Counted from the stretch's first letter, positions 42,344 to 51,967 are shown. The stretch is DNA of 64,000 nucleotides from an uncultured Acidobacteriota bacterium (GCA_902826455.1 CADEEV010000004.1:62001-126000), one strand, 5' to 3'. The notes: a model not told the origin generated them from the sequence alone. A program made the numbers and translations.

Positions 42344-42814
42344 ATGCAGTCAGGCGGCGGGACGGACAGCAGCAGCTCGGGCGCGGCGGCCGCCTACAAG
42401 GGGCTCCGCTCGTCCCGCAGCACCCACGTGATGGGCGAGATCAACGTCACCCCGCTCGTCGACGTGGTGCTCGTGCTGCTGCTGGTCTTCATGGTGACGG
42501 CGCCGATGATGAGCCGCGGCATCGACGTGTCGTTGCCGGTGGCGAACCAGCCGAAGAACGAGCCCGAGGATCGCGTCACGGTCTCGATCAACGCCCAGGA
42601 GCGGGTGTACGTCGCCGACCGCCCGATCGCGATGCCACTCCTCGAGGAGCACATCAAGGGACTGATGAGCGGGCGCACGGCGAAGGTCGTCTACCTGCGC
42701 GCGGACGAGAAGATCCGCTACGGCAAGGTCATCGAGGTGGTGGACCGCTTGAAGCGCGGCGGCGTCGAGCAGATCGGCTTCGTCTACGTGCTGCCGGGCG
42801 AGAAGACCAAGTGA
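42344..42814 (+). CDS. tolR: TolR/ExbD-family protein
   Basis: The 156-residue protein has a single N-terminal TM helix with the essential Asp in INVTPLVDVVLVLLLVFMV, then a periplasmic domain. The SRGIDVSLPVAN segment after the helix is family-typical. It couples with TolQ to use the proton gradient. The stop overlaps the TonB-like start as GTGA (42811-42814). Confidence 0.92.
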   Translation: MQSGGGTDSSSSGAAAAYKGLRSSRSTHVMGEINVTPLVDVVLVLLLVFMVTAPMMSRGIDVSLPVANQPKNEPEDRVTVSINAQERVYVADRPIAMPLLEEHIKGLMSGRTAKVVYLRADEKIRYGKVIEVVDRLKRGGVEQIGFVYVLPGEKTK

Positions 42815-43575
42815 ACGATCCGGTCGACCGCCTGCTTGCCGAGCGCGAGCAGATGGACCGCGGCTTCCAGGCGAGCGTCGTGATCTCCGTCGCGGCGCAT
42901 CTCGTGCTGCTGGGAACCACGGTCGCGGCCGCGGTGTTCGGATCGAAAGCGCCGGCCTTGCAGGTGCAGGACGGCTTCGCCGTTCCACTGCCTCCGGGCG
43001 GTGGCGGAGTGCGGAGCGCGGCGCCACCGGCGCCCGCCGTCACGACGCCGGCGCAGCCGGAACCCGAGAAGGACGTGCCTCCCCCGCCTGTCCAACCGCC
43101 CCCCAAGATCGTCAAGCCTCCGAAGGACGAGCCGAAGCAGGGCCTGCCCGAGCTCGACGCGAGGAAGAGCAAGACGAAGCCGTCGCCCACGCCCGCCCCG
43201 CGCTCCGGCGGCGTCGCCGGCGGCACGGGGACGGCGGTCCAGACCCCCGGCCTCGAGTTCGGCCCGCCGGGGCCGGGCGTGCCGGGCGGCACCGACATGC
43301 TCGGGGACTTCTACCTCGCCGGCGTCCAACGCAAGATCTGGATGCTCTGGACGCAGCAGATCCGCCCCGCGGCACCGCAACCCGTGACGATCAGCTTCAC
43401 GATCACCGCCGACGGCACCGTGACCGACGTCCGGGTCGTCCAGTCCAGCGGCATCTATCTCGTCGACAGTGCCGCACAACGCGCTGTCTTCTCTGCGGCC
43501 CCGTTCGGTCCGCTACCCAAGAACTATGGAACTGACCGATACACGATCCAGGCGCTCTTCAAGCCGAGCAACTAA
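42811..43575 (+). CDS. TonB/TolA-like energy transducer
   Basis: The 254-residue protein has one TM helix (about residues 23-43), a long Pro/Lys/Glu-rich spacer (about 55-150), and a C-terminal TonB-type domain (VTISFTITADGTVTDVRVVQ, then SAPFGPLP-like end). In Tol clusters this position belongs to TolA, which bridges TolQR to Pal/TolB. The TonB-like end supports the same mechanical role. It starts at GTG 42811 overlapping tolR, and its 3' end overlaps tolB by about 50 bases. Confidence 0.85.
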   Translation: MNDPVDRLLAEREQMDRGFQASVVISVAAHLVLLGTTVAAAVFGSKAPALQVQDGFAVPLPPGGGGVRSAAPPAPAVTTPAQPEPEKDVPPPPVQPPPKIVKPPKDEPKQGLPELDARKSKTKPSPTPAPRSGGVAGGTGTAVQTPGLEFGPPGPGVPGGTDMLGDFYLAGVQRKIWMLWTQQIRPAAPQPVTISFTITADGTVTDVRVVQSSGIYLVDSAAQRAVFSAAPFGPLPKNYGTDRYTIQALFKPSN

Positions 43576-44926
43576 GGCCGCTCTCGCAGGGGCCGCCGCT
43601 CTCGCTGCGCTCGCGCTGGCGAGCGGGACGCTGCGCGCCCAGCAGCCCCCCGCGACCCCGGGCGCCGGAGCGCCGCAGATACCCCAGATCGTCATCGACG
43701 GGTCGAGCCAGCGCTTCGCGGTGCCGGACTGCCTGCCGCGCAGGGACGACCCGACGTTGCGCGAGGCGTGCCGCACGTTCACCCAGGTGCTGAGGAACGA
43801 CCTCAAGTTCGAGGGCATCTTCCAGTTCGTGCCGGAAAGCCTGTTCTCCGCGATCCCGGCCCTGAACCCCGACAACCCCAACTTCGAGGACTGGAAGTCG
43901 ATCGGCGCGAAGGTCCTCGTGGTGACCCGGGCCGACCTCGCGGGCAGCGATCTCACGATCGAGGCGCGCGCGTATGCCGTCGAGACGGGACAGGCGCTGC
44001 TGACCAAGCGCTACGCGGGCCGGGCCGACAATCCACGCACCTTCGCCCATCAGCTCTCCGACGACGTGACGGCGCTGACGCAGCAGGTGCGCGGCGTCGC
44101 CCGCACGCGCATCGCCTTCGTCTCGGACCGCGACAGCACCAAGGAGAAGCGCACCAAGGAGCTGTACATCGCGGACTACGACGGCTTCAACCCGCGGCGC
44201 GTGACCGTGAACAGCTCGCTCAACATCCTGCCGGCATGGCGGCCCGACGGCCAGGCCCTCGCGTACGTCTCGTACCGGCAGGAGCGCAACCCGATGATCT
44301 TCCTCGCCGAGATCTTCGCCGGCCGCTCGAGCGGCAACATCACCGGCGAGCGCGGCGGGGGCCAGGCCTTCGCTCCCGCCTGGAGCCCCGACGGCAAGCG
44401 CCTGGTGTACTCCGGGAACCGCAACGGCAACATGGAGATCTACTCCGTGAACGCCGACGGCTCCGACCATCGCCGTCTCACGAACAGCGCGGCCTCGGAC
44501 ACGGCGCCCTGCTTCAGTCCGACCGGGCAGGAGATCGCCTTCACCTCGAGCCGCACCGGCACGCCCCAGATCTACCTGATGGACAACGAGGGCCTGAACC
44601 TGCGCCGCTTGACCACGGTCGGCAACTGGAACGACGCGCCGGCCTGGAATCCTTCGAGGCAGTACAGCGAAATCGCGTTCACGGCGCGCATCGAGGGCGG
44701 CTTCGAGGTCGCAGTGATCGACCTCGCGACCCGCCAGGTCCGCCAGATCACCGAAGGCCGCGGCAGCTGCGAGTACCCCACCTGGGCGCCCAACGGCCGT
44801 CATCTCGCGTTCTCGTGCAACCGCGGCGGCACGTGGCAGGTCAGCGTCGCCGATCGTGAAGGCCGTGAGGTCGTTCCCCTCGCGACCGGTTCCGGAAACA
44901 ACGTCCAGCCTGATTGGGGTCCCTGA
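43526..44926 (+). CDS. tolB: Tol-Pal system beta-propeller protein TolB
   Basis: The 466-residue periplasmic protein has an N-terminal basic and hydrophobic signal region (to about residue 40), a TolB N-domain (RDDPTLREACRTFTQVLRND to about 190), and WD40-like PD40 repeats (such as AFAPAWSPDGKRLVYSGNRN and YPTWAPNGRHLAFSCNRGG). ATG 43526 lies within the preceding gene; upstream alternatives would overlap it more. It interacts with Pal, encoded directly after. Confidence 0.93.
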   Translation: MELTDTRSRRSSSRATKAALAGAAALAALALASGTLRAQQPPATPGAGAPQIPQIVIDGSSQRFAVPDCLPRRDDPTLREACRTFTQVLRNDLKFEGIFQFVPESLFSAIPALNPDNPNFEDWKSIGAKVLVVTRADLAGSDLTIEARAYAVETGQALLTKRYAGRADNPRTFAHQLSDDVTALTQQVRGVARTRIAFVSDRDSTKEKRTKELYIADYDGFNPRRVTVNSSLNILPAWRPDGQALAYVSYRQERNPMIFLAEIFAGRSSGNITGERGGGQAFAPAWSPDGKRLVYSGNRNGNMEIYSVNADGSDHRRLTNSAASDTAPCFSPTGQEIAFTSSRTGTPQIYLMDNEGLNLRRLTTVGNWNDAPAWNPSRQYSEIAFTARIEGGFEVAVIDLATRQVRQITEGRGSCEYPTWAPNGRHLAFSCNRGGTWQVSVADREGREVVPLATGSGNNVQPDWGP

Positions 44927-44927
44927 T

Positions 44928-45476
44928 ATGAAGAAGACACTCTCCGTCCTCCTCCTCGTCGCCCTCGCCGCCTGCGGCGGCAACAAGCGGCCGCCCGTCG
45001 TCACCGGCTCGACCGGCAGCGCCGGCTCGCGCACGACGACCGTGGCTCCTCCGCCCGACACCATCAGCGAGGGGCCGGACATCCAACCGGTGGACGGCTC
45101 CGCCATCGGCGCCACGACGTTCTCCGACGAGTCGGGCGAAGGCGGACCGCTGGCCGACATCCACTTCGAGTACGACTCGGCCGCCTTGACCGACGAGGCG
45201 CGCGGCGTCCTCGAGCGGCACGCGGCGTGGATGAAGGCCCACACCGGGCTGCGCATCGCCGTCGAGGGTCACTGTGACGATCGCGGCACCACGGAGTACA
45301 ACCTTGCGTTGGGCGACCAGCGCGCGCGCGCCGCGTACGACTACCTCGTCAGCCTCGGTGTCCCGAAGGCGGGCCTCACGACGGTCTCGTACGGCAAGGA
45401 GCGCCCGGTCGACCCCAACGGCAACGAAGCGGCCTGGGCCAAGAACAGGCGCGCCCACTTCGCGGTCTCGCGCTGA
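44928..45476 (+). CDS. pal: peptidoglycan-associated lipoprotein Pal
   Basis: The 182-residue lipoprotein has lipobox LAAC (Cys16), a disordered linker, and an OmpA-like domain (about 75-182) with IHFEYDSAALTDEARGVLER, VEGHCDDRGTTEYNLALGDQ-type motif and the Asp/Arg pair that binds diaminopimelate. It anchors the outer membrane to peptidoglycan. It starts one base after tolB. Confidence 0.95.
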   Translation: MKKTLSVLLLVALAACGGNKRPPVVTGSTGSAGSRTTTVAPPPDTISEGPDIQPVDGSAIGATTFSDESGEGGPLADIHFEYDSAALTDEARGVLERHAAWMKAHTGLRIAVEGHCDDRGTTEYNLALGDQRARAAYDYLVSLGVPKAGLTTVSYGKERPVDPNGNEAAWAKNRRAHFAVSR

Positions 45477-45545
45477 GCCGGGGGCCAAGACCCGCCGTTG
45501 TATGATGCGGGCTGGCCCGCACGAGTCTCCCGAGGAGGTCCTCCC

Positions 45546-46346
45546 GTGATCCGTCGCCTCGTCGCCGTCGCCTTCCTGCTGACCGCCGCGGCGCCCGCCT
45601 GGGCCGCCAACAAGGACATCGAGCGCCTCCAGCTCCAGATCTCCAACCTGCAGGCCCAGGTCTCGGACCTCCAGCGCAAGTATGACGACAGCCTGCGGGA
45701 GCTGAAGCGGCTCAACGAGGTCCTCGCGGACCAGGGCAACCAGGCGCGCAAGGCCGTGATCGACCGCCAGACCAAGGACGAGGCCCTGCAGCTCGCCCTC
45801 AAGGACATGACCGATCGGCTGGGAGAGATCAGCGAGAAGCTGCAGGTCCAGGCCGCGAGCGCCCCCGCCTATCCTGCCCCATCCCTGCCTCCGGGCGAGG
45901 TGCCGCCGTCCGGAGCCCAGACGCTGCCCGGCGGCAGCCCGTCTCCGGTCGGTCCCGTCGGCGCCGCCGCAGCCCCTGCGCCTCGCGAGCTCTACAGCCA
46001 GGCGTACGCCGACTACGCCCGCGGCAACTACGATCTCGCGATCCAGGGCTTCCAGGAGTACCTCCGGACCTATCCGAGCACCGAGTTCTCCGACAATGCC
46101 CAGTACTGGATCGGGGAGTGTCTCTACGGCAAGCAGAAGTACGCCGAGTCGATCGACGCCTGGAACCTGCTGTTCCGCGACTTCCCCTCGAGCGACAAGC
46201 TGCCCGACGCGCGCTTCAAGAAGGGCCTCGCCCTCGAGCGCCTCGGCCGGCGCAGTCAGGCTCTCGTGGAGTACCGCTACGTGGTCGACCGCTACCCGAA
46301 CTCCGAGGCGGGCCGCAAGGCGCGCGAGAAGCTGAACGCGCAGTAA
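45546..46346 (+). CDS. cpoB: CpoB/YbgF-type Tol-Pal coordinator
   Basis: The 266-residue secreted protein has a signal peptide (to WAANK), an N-terminal coiled coil (IERLQLQISNLQAQVSDLQR, about residues 20-95), a Pro-rich linker, and C-terminal TPR repeats (RELYSQAYADYARGNYDLAI, then GECLYGKQKYAESIDAW). This layout matches CpoB/YbgF, which links Tol-Pal and cell-wall synthesis. GTG 45546 follows AGGAGG at 45533-45538 closely. A TATGAT -10-like box is near 45500, so it may also have its own promoter. Confidence 0.92.
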   Translation: MIRRLVAVAFLLTAAAPAWAANKDIERLQLQISNLQAQVSDLQRKYDDSLRELKRLNEVLADQGNQARKAVIDRQTKDEALQLALKDMTDRLGEISEKLQVQAASAPAYPAPSLPPGEVPPSGAQTLPGGSPSPVGPVGAAAAPAPRELYSQAYADYARGNYDLAIQGFQEYLRTYPSTEFSDNAQYWIGECLYGKQKYAESIDAWNLLFRDFPSSDKLPDARFKKGLALERLGRRSQALVEYRYVVDRYPNSEAGRKAREKLNAQ

Positions 46347-46366
46347 GAGTCTAGAAAGGAATCTCC

Positions 46367-46816
46367 ATGGCGAGCGTCAACAAGGTCGTCCTGCTGGGCA
46401 ACCTCGGCAAGGACCCGGAAATTCGCTACATGCAGTCGGGCGAGCCGGTCGCGAACTTCTCCCTCGCGACGAGCGAGCAGTGGACCGACAAGAGCGGCCA
46501 GAAGCAGGAGCGCACCGAGTGGCACCGGGTCGAGGTCTTCGGCAAGACCGCCCAGGTCGTCCGCGACTACTGCCAGAAGGGCAAGCAGGTCTACATCGAG
46601 GGCTCGATCCGCTACGACGAGTGGACCGACAAGGACGGCAACAAGAAGTACATGACCAAGATCCGCGTCAGCGGGCCGGGCTCGCGCCTGGTGCTCCTCG
46701 GCAGCCGCGGCGAAGGCGGCGGCGGACGCTCCCAGGGCGGACCGCCCGAGGGCGGGCGCGACTCCGGTCCGCCGCCCGACGATTTCCAGGTCACCGACGA
46801 GGACGTTCCGTTCTAG
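46367..46816 (+). CDS. ssb: single-stranded DNA-binding protein
   Basis: The 149-residue SSB has the OB-fold core (VNKVVLLGNLGKDPEIRYMQ to about residue 105) and a Gly-rich disordered tail ending DEDVPF, the acidic tip that recruits partner proteins. Length is normal for a homotetrameric SSB. AAAGGA precedes ATG 46367. It acts in replication and repair. It follows cpoB by 20 bases. Confidence 0.96.
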   Translation: MASVNKVVLLGNLGKDPEIRYMQSGEPVANFSLATSEQWTDKSGQKQERTEWHRVEVFGKTAQVVRDYCQKGKQVYIEGSIRYDEWTDKDGNKKYMTKIRVSGPGSRLVLLGSRGEGGGGRSQGGPPEGGRDSGPPPDDFQVTDEDVPF

Positions 46817-46852
46817 ACGCCGGGCCCCGGCGCCCGGCTTCAGCTCCAGCTC

Positions 46853-47929
46853 ATGTCCACGCTCCTCGCGGTCGAGCGCTACCTGCCCCCCTTCCGCTAC
46901 GACCAGGAGATCGTCACCGGCTGGGTCCGCCGCTGGATCGAGGAATACGGCGATCCCGGCTCGGCGAGCCGCCTGCTATCGGTGTACGCGGCGGCCGGAG
47001 TCAAGACCCGCGCGAGCGTCGTGCCCATCGAAGAGGTCTTCGCACCCGGGGACTTCGAGACCCAGAACGACCGCTACCGGGACATCGCCCGGAGCGTCGC
47101 CGTGGATCTCGCGCGGCGCGCCCTCGACAAGGCCGGCCTCGCGCCGGGCGAGGTCGACCTGGTCGTGAGCGTCTCCTGCACGGGCTTCATGATCCCGGCC
47201 ATCGACGCCTACGTGGCGGACGCCCTCGGCATGGGCCCCCGCCTCACCCGCCTGCCGATCACGGAGAGCGGCTGCGCGGGGGGCGTCGTCGGCCTCGCCC
47301 GCGCCCACGACTACCTGAGGGCGCATCCTGACCGCGCGGCCCTCGTCCTCGCCGTGGAGTTCTCGAGCCTGACCTTCCAGCGCTGGGACGTCTCGGCCAC
47401 GAACGTCGTATCGACGGCGATCTTCGGGGACGGCGCGGCCGCGGTCGTGATGGTGGGCGCCGGCCATCCCCGGGCCACGGCGCCCGGCGGACTCGCCCGC
47501 CTGACGGACGCGGACTCGACCTTCTTCCGGGGCACCACGCACCTCATGGGCTTCCACCTGCGGAACCAGGGCCTGCAGATCGTCCTCGATCGGGGCCTCG
47601 CACCGTTCGTGCGCCGCGAGGTCGTCGCGGCGGTGCAGGGCTTCCTCGAGCCGCGCGCTCTGGCGCGTACCGACGTGGCGCACTGGATCCTGCACCCGGG
47701 TGGCCGCCGCATCATCGAGGTCATGGCCGAGAAGCTGGGCCTCACCGACGCGGACCTGGCGCCCACCGAGGCGGTCCTCTCCGAGCACGGCAACATGAGC
47801 TCGGTCACGGTCCTCTTCGTCCTCGACGAGATCCTCCGGGGCGGAGGCGTCCGGAGCGGCGAGCGCGGCGTGCTGGGGGCCTTCGGGCCCGGCTTCTGCG
47901 CCGAGTTCGCGCTCCTGGACTTCCTCTAG
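46853..47929 (+). CDS. type III polyketide synthase
   Basis: The 358-residue chalcone-synthase-like enzyme makes a polyketide from a CoA starter and malonyl-CoA. The Cys-His-Asn triad is visible: Cys141 in ITESGCAGGVVG, His281 in WILHPGG and Asn314 in SEHGNMSS. FGPGFCAEFALLDFL is the family C-terminus. The next two genes encode a methyltransferase and a flavoprotein, an arrangement like the Streptomyces srsABC genes for methylated phenolic lipids. The starter chain length and ring type cannot be predicted by eye. Confidence 0.93.
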   Translation: MSTLLAVERYLPPFRYDQEIVTGWVRRWIEEYGDPGSASRLLSVYAAAGVKTRASVVPIEEVFAPGDFETQNDRYRDIARSVAVDLARRALDKAGLAPGEVDLVVSVSCTGFMIPAIDAYVADALGMGPRLTRLPITESGCAGGVVGLARAHDYLRAHPDRAALVLAVEFSSLTFQRWDVSATNVVSTAIFGDGAAAVVMVGAGHPRATAPGGLARLTDADSTFFRGTTHLMGFHLRNQGLQIVLDRGLAPFVRREVVAAVQGFLEPRALARTDVAHWILHPGGRRIIEVMAEKLGLTDADLAPTEAVLSEHGNMSSVTVLFVLDEILRGGGVRSGERGVLGAFGPGFCAEFALLDFL

Positions 47930-47938
47930 GCCGACACC

Positions 47939-48610
47939 ATGGATCTGAGCCGCCGCGCCACCGACCCGGAGCTGCTCGACGAGGGCGTGCCCGAGGACGA
48001 GGCGCTGCGCAGCCTCGCCGACCTGCGCTTCGTGAACCGATGGCTGGGGACCGGGAGCAGCGTCCTCGGCGCGGTGCTGCCGCTTCTCGACGGCGTCGCG
48101 CGGCCCAGCGTCCTCGACGTCGGCTCGGGCTCCGGAGATCTGCCGGCGCTCGTGCGCCGCCACTGTCCGGCCGTCTCTCTCGCCGTGGCCCTCGACATCA
48201 AGGCGCTGCACCTCCGGGAGGCCCCCTCCGGGGTCGCGCCCGTCGTCGCGGACGTCCACGGGCTGCCCTTCCCGCCGGCGAGCTTCGACGTCGTGACGGC
48301 GTCGCTGTTCCTCCACCATTTCGACGGTCCCGACACGGCCCAGGTCCTGGCTTCCCTGTACCATCTCGCGCGCCGGGGCCTCGTCGTGCACGACCTGCAT
48401 CGCGCCCGGGTTCCGTATTGGTTCGCGAAGGCGACGTTCCCCTGGTTGCTGCGCTCGCCCGTCAGCGTCGCGGACGGCCTGCTCTCGATCCGGCGCGCGT
48501 TCACGCCGCGCGAGCTCGCCGCGTCCTTCTCCGAGGCCGGCATCCCGCGAGTCCGGGTCGAGCGTCACTTCCCCTATCGCCTGGTCGCCGTGGCGACGAG
48601 GCCGGCGTGA
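47939..48610 (+). CDS. polyketide-associated SAM methyltransferase
   Basis: The 223-residue class I methyltransferase has SAM-binding VLDVGSGSGDLPALVRR, ALDIKALHLREAP and DVVTASLFLHHFDGPD with the later LARRGLVVHDLHR. It is placed between the type III PKS and the flavoprotein (10 bases after one, 4-base overlap with the other), so it probably methylates the phenolic product or its oxidised form. Position, not sequence, suggests the substrate. Confidence 0.87.
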   Translation: MDLSRRATDPELLDEGVPEDEALRSLADLRFVNRWLGTGSSVLGAVLPLLDGVARPSVLDVGSGSGDLPALVRRHCPAVSLAVALDIKALHLREAPSGVAPVVADVHGLPFPPASFDVVTASLFLHHFDGPDTAQVLASLYHLARRGLVVHDLHRARVPYWFAKATFPWLLRSPVSVADGLLSIRRAFTPRELAASFSEAGIPRVRVERHFPYRLVAVATRPA

Positions 48611-49797
48611 CACCGCGTGACGTCGTGGTCGTGGGCGGCGGCCCGGCCGGGACGGCGAGCGCGATCCTGCTGCGCCAACAGGGCCACGACGTGGTCCTGC
48701 TGGACGAGGCCCGCTTTCCCCGCGACAAGGTCTGCGGCGAAGGCGTCTCGCCCGAGGCCTGGCGCCTGCTCTCGGCACTGGGGGCGAGCGAGGCCGTCCG
48801 CGGCCTCGACCCCTGGCCCTTGCGAGGCATGGAGCTCACCTCTCCGTCGGGCATCTCGTTCGCCGGGCGCTACCGCGGGGCGGCGGAGGCCGGGTTCGCC
48901 GTGCGGCGGCAGCTCCTCGACGCCGCCCTCCTCGAGGTGGCGCGCCGTGCCGGCGTCGAGATCCGCGAGGCCGTGCGCGTGACCGATCTCGAGCTCCGGG
49001 ACGGTCGGGTGTCGGGCGTGTCCTGCGAGGGTGGGAACGGAGTCGAGACCGTGAGCGCCCGCCTCGTGGTCGGCGCCGATGGGCGCCGCAGCGTGGTGGC
49101 CCGGCGCCTGGGGCTATTGCGGGAGCACCGGTCCCTCCGCAAGTTCGCCGTCCGCGGCTATTGGGAGGGCGTAGAAGGCCTGCAGCAGCAGGGCGAGATG
49201 CACGTGGGCGGCGGGGGCTACTGCGGAGTCGCGCCCCTCGCGGCCACGCGCGCGAACGTGGCCTTCGTCCTGGACCGCGAGCGGATGACGGAAGCCGCGG
49301 GCGACATCGAGAACTTCTACCGTCGCTCTCTCGCAGCCTGGCCGGCGCTGGCCGAGCGCCTGGAGAATGCGACGCTACTCGAGGCGCCGAGGGCCATCGG
49401 GCCGCTCGCCCTCGAGGCCCGCCGCGTGTCCGCGCCCGGCGCGCTCCTCGTCGGCGATTCGGCCGGCTTCTACGATCCGTTCACCGGCGAGGGCGTGACG
49501 CTCGCGTTGCGCAGCGCCGAGCTCGCGCTGCCGGTCGCCCACGCCGCGCTACGCTCCGGGCGGCTCGACGATCTCTCCGCGTACGACCGTGCGCGGCATG
49601 CGGCCACGCGCGACAAGTTCCGGCTCAACCGCCTGCTCCAGCGCACGGTCGCGTGGCCGGCCCTCGCCGACGCGGTCGCGGGGCGCTTGCGGCGCCGCGC
49701 CGACCTCGCCGACCGGCTCGTGGGCATCGCGGGTGACTTCGTGCCCGCGCGCACGGCGTTCGACCTGCGGTTCGCCTGGGACCTGCTCCGGGCCTAG
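48607..49797 (+). CDS. FAD-dependent oxidoreductase/hydroxylase
   Basis: The 396-residue flavoprotein has the Rossmann motif VVVVGGGPAGTASAILLRQ (about residues 6-24), GEGVSPEAWRLL, and the second FAD motif LLVGDSAGFYDPFTGEG. It belongs to the geranylgeranyl reductase/PHBH group. GTG 48607 overlaps the methyltransferase stop. In the srs-like arrangement it would hydroxylate a resorcinol ring to a quinone; a reductase role on an isoprenoid tail is also possible. It ends 5 bases before convergent glnN. Confidence 0.85.
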   Translation: MTPRDVVVVGGGPAGTASAILLRQQGHDVVLLDEARFPRDKVCGEGVSPEAWRLLSALGASEAVRGLDPWPLRGMELTSPSGISFAGRYRGAAEAGFAVRRQLLDAALLEVARRAGVEIREAVRVTDLELRDGRVSGVSCEGGNGVETVSARLVVGADGRRSVVARRLGLLREHRSLRKFAVRGYWEGVEGLQQQGEMHVGGGGYCGVAPLAATRANVAFVLDRERMTEAAGDIENFYRRSLAAWPALAERLENATLLEAPRAIGPLALEARRVSAPGALLVGDSAGFYDPFTGEGVTLALRSAELALPVAHAALRSGRLDDLSAYDRARHAATRDKFRLNRLLQRTVAWPALADAVAGRLRRRADLADRLVGIAGDFVPARTAFDLRFAWDLLRA

Positions 49798-49801
49798 CGC
49801 G

Positions 49802-51967
49802 TCAGACGAGCAGCAGCATCTCCCGGTACTTCGGGAGGCTCCAGAACTCGTCGGCCACCGACTCCTCGACGCGGTCGCAGGCCTCGCGCACGCTCGCCAT
49901 GGCCGGCACCACCTCTTCGGCCAGCAGGTGTGCCCTCTTCTCGAGGCTGGCCTCGGCGCTGGCGCGGTCGCTCGCTTCCTGGAGCTCCCCCACGCGCGTG
50001 AGCACGTCGTCCATGTGGCCGCCCAGGCGCTCGAGAGCCACCGAGATCGCCCGGCGCGCCCCCGCGCTGCTGAGCAGCGAGTGCTGGCGGTACGCCGCCG
50101 GCAGCACGTGGGTCTGCACGAGGCTCTTCAGGGCCTCGACCTCGATCTCGATGTCCTTGATGTAGCGCTCGATCTTCACGTGGTAGCGCGCCTCGACCTC
50201 GGTCTCGGAGAACACGCGGGTACGGGCCAGGAACTCCCGCGCGTCCTTCTTCACCATCTCGGCCAGCGCCTCGGGCGTGCGGCGCAGGTTGGGCAGGCCG
50301 CGGCGCGCGGCCTCGTCCACCCACTCGGCCGAGTAGTTGTTGCCCTCGAAGCGGATCGCCTTCGTAGCGACGATCGCCTCCTTCACCACCGCGAGCACGG
50401 CGTCCGGCAGGCTCGCGCCGCGAGCCAGCCGGTCCTTGAGCGCCGCCTCGAACTCGCCCAGAGCCTCGGCTACGGCCGCGTTCAGGAACGCCACCGGGAT
50501 CGAGATCGATGCCGCCGACGAGACCGCGCGGAACTCGAACTTGTTGCCAGTGAAGGCGAAGGGCGAGGTGCGGTTGCGGTCGGTCTGGTCCTTGGCGATC
50601 TCGGGGAGCTGGCGAATGCCGAGGCCGATCTTGTCGATCCCGGCCTGGCCGCCGATCTCCCCCTTCTCGATGGCGTCGAGCACGTGGGTGAGCTGCTCGC
50701 CCAGGAAGACCGAGATGATCGCGGGCGGCGCCTCGTTGGCGCCGAGACGGTGGTCGTTGCCCGAGCTCGCGATGGCGGCGCGCAACAGGCCCGCGCGACG
50801 GTGCACGCCGCGCAGGGTCGCGGTCAGGAACACCAGGAACTCGAGGTTGCGCTGCGGCGTCGCGCCGGGCTCCAGGAGGTTGCGGCCGTTGGAGTCCTGC
50901 ATGGACCAGTTGCAGTGCTTGCCGCTGCCGTTGACGCCCGCGAAGGGCTTCTCGTGGAGCAGGCACGCGAAGTTGTGGCGCCGGGCCACCCGCGTCATCG
51001 TCTCCATCACGATCTGGTTGTGGTCGGAGGCGACGTTCGCCTCCTCGAAGATCGGCGCCGTCTCGTACTGGCTCGGGGCCACCTCGTTGTGGCGGGTCTT
51101 GATCGGGATGCCGAGCTTGTAGAGCTCGTGCTCGGCCTCCTGCATGAAGGCCAGCACGCGGTCCTTGATGCTGCCGAAGTAGTGGTCCTCGAGCTCCTGG
51201 CCCTTGGGCGGACGCGCCCCGAGCAGGGTGCGGCCGCACGAGACCAGATCGGGCCGCAGCGAGTAGAACGCGCGGTCCACGAGGAAGTACTCCTGCTCCG
51301 CGCCCATGGTCGGGACCACGCGCACGGACGTCTTGTCGCCGAACAGCCGCAGGATCGCGAGGGCGCGCTCCGAGAGCGCCTCCATCGAGCGCAGCAGCGG
51401 CGTCTTGTTGTCGAGGGCGTCGCCGTGGTAGCTGATGAAGACCGACGGCACGCACAGCGTCTTGCCGTTCGGGCCCTCCACGATGAAGATCGGGCTCGAA
51501 GGATCCCAGGCCGTGTAGCCGCGCGCCTCGAACGTGGTGCGCATGCCGCCCGACGGGAAGCTCGAGGCGTCGGGCTCGCTCTGGATGAGCTGGGCGCCGC
51601 TGAAGCGCTCCATGGGCAGGCCTTCGTCGTCGAAGGTCAGGAAGGCGTCGTGCTTCTCGGCCGTGAGGCCGGTCTGGGGCTGGAACCAGTGGCAGAAGTG
51701 CGTGGCGCCCTTCTCGAGAGCCCACTCCTTGACGGCATGGGCGACCTCGTTGGCGATGCCGGGCTCGAGGCGGCTCCCGCGCCGGATCGTCTCCTGGAGG
51801 GAACCGAACACCGACTTGGGCAGCTTCTTCTTCATGGCGGAGGTGTCGAAAGTGTTGGAGCCAAAGGTCTCCGCGACCTTCACCCCGCGCGCCATCTCCG
51901 GCAACGACCGGATCTGCCGCGACGTCACCTCACGAATGGCCCACAGCCTGCCGGACGCGTCGGACAT
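49802..51967 (-). CDS. glnN: glutamine synthetase type III
   Basis: The 721-residue GSIII makes glutamine from glutamate and ammonia. It is much longer than GSI and carries the GSIII N-domain (FGSNTFDTSAMKKKLP, GSLQETIRRG). The catalytic half shows MGAEQEYFLVD, RHNEVAPSQYETAPIFEEAN and FAGVNGSGKHCNWSM, all with metal and ATP ligands. AGGAGGG lies before ATG 51967, and a promoter is visible at 51991-52018. No adenylylation loop is expected in this class. Confidence 0.95.
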   Translation of the reverse strand: MSDASGRLWAIREVTSRQIRSLPEMARGVKVAETFGSNTFDTSAMKKKLPKSVFGSLQETIRRGSRLEPGIANEVAHAVKEWALEKGATHFCHWFQPQTGLTAEKHDAFLTFDDEGLPMERFSGAQLIQSEPDASSFPSGGMRTTFEARGYTAWDPSSPIFIVEGPNGKTLCVPSVFISYHGDALDNKTPLLRSMEALSERALAILRLFGDKTSVRVVPTMGAEQEYFLVDRAFYSLRPDLVSCGRTLLGARPPKGQELEDHYFGSIKDRVLAFMQEAEHELYKLGIPIKTRHNEVAPSQYETAPIFEEANVASDHNQIVMETMTRVARRHNFACLLHEKPFAGVNGSGKHCNWSMQDSNGRNLLEPGATPQRNLEFLVFLTATLRGVHRRAGLLRAAIASSGNDHRLGANEAPPAIISVFLGEQLTHVLDAIEKGEIGGQAGIDKIGLGIRQLPEIAKDQTDRNRTSPFAFTGNKFEFRAVSSAASISIPVAFLNAAVAEALGEFEAALKDRLARGASLPDAVLAVVKEAIVATKAIRFEGNNYSAEWVDEAARRGLPNLRRTPEALAEMVKKDAREFLARTRVFSETEVEARYHVKIERYIKDIEIEVEALKSLVQTHVLPAAYRQHSLLSSAGARRAISVALERLGGHMDDVLTRVGELQEASDRASAEASLEKRAHLLAEEVVPAMASVREACDRVEESVADEFWSLPKYREMLLLV

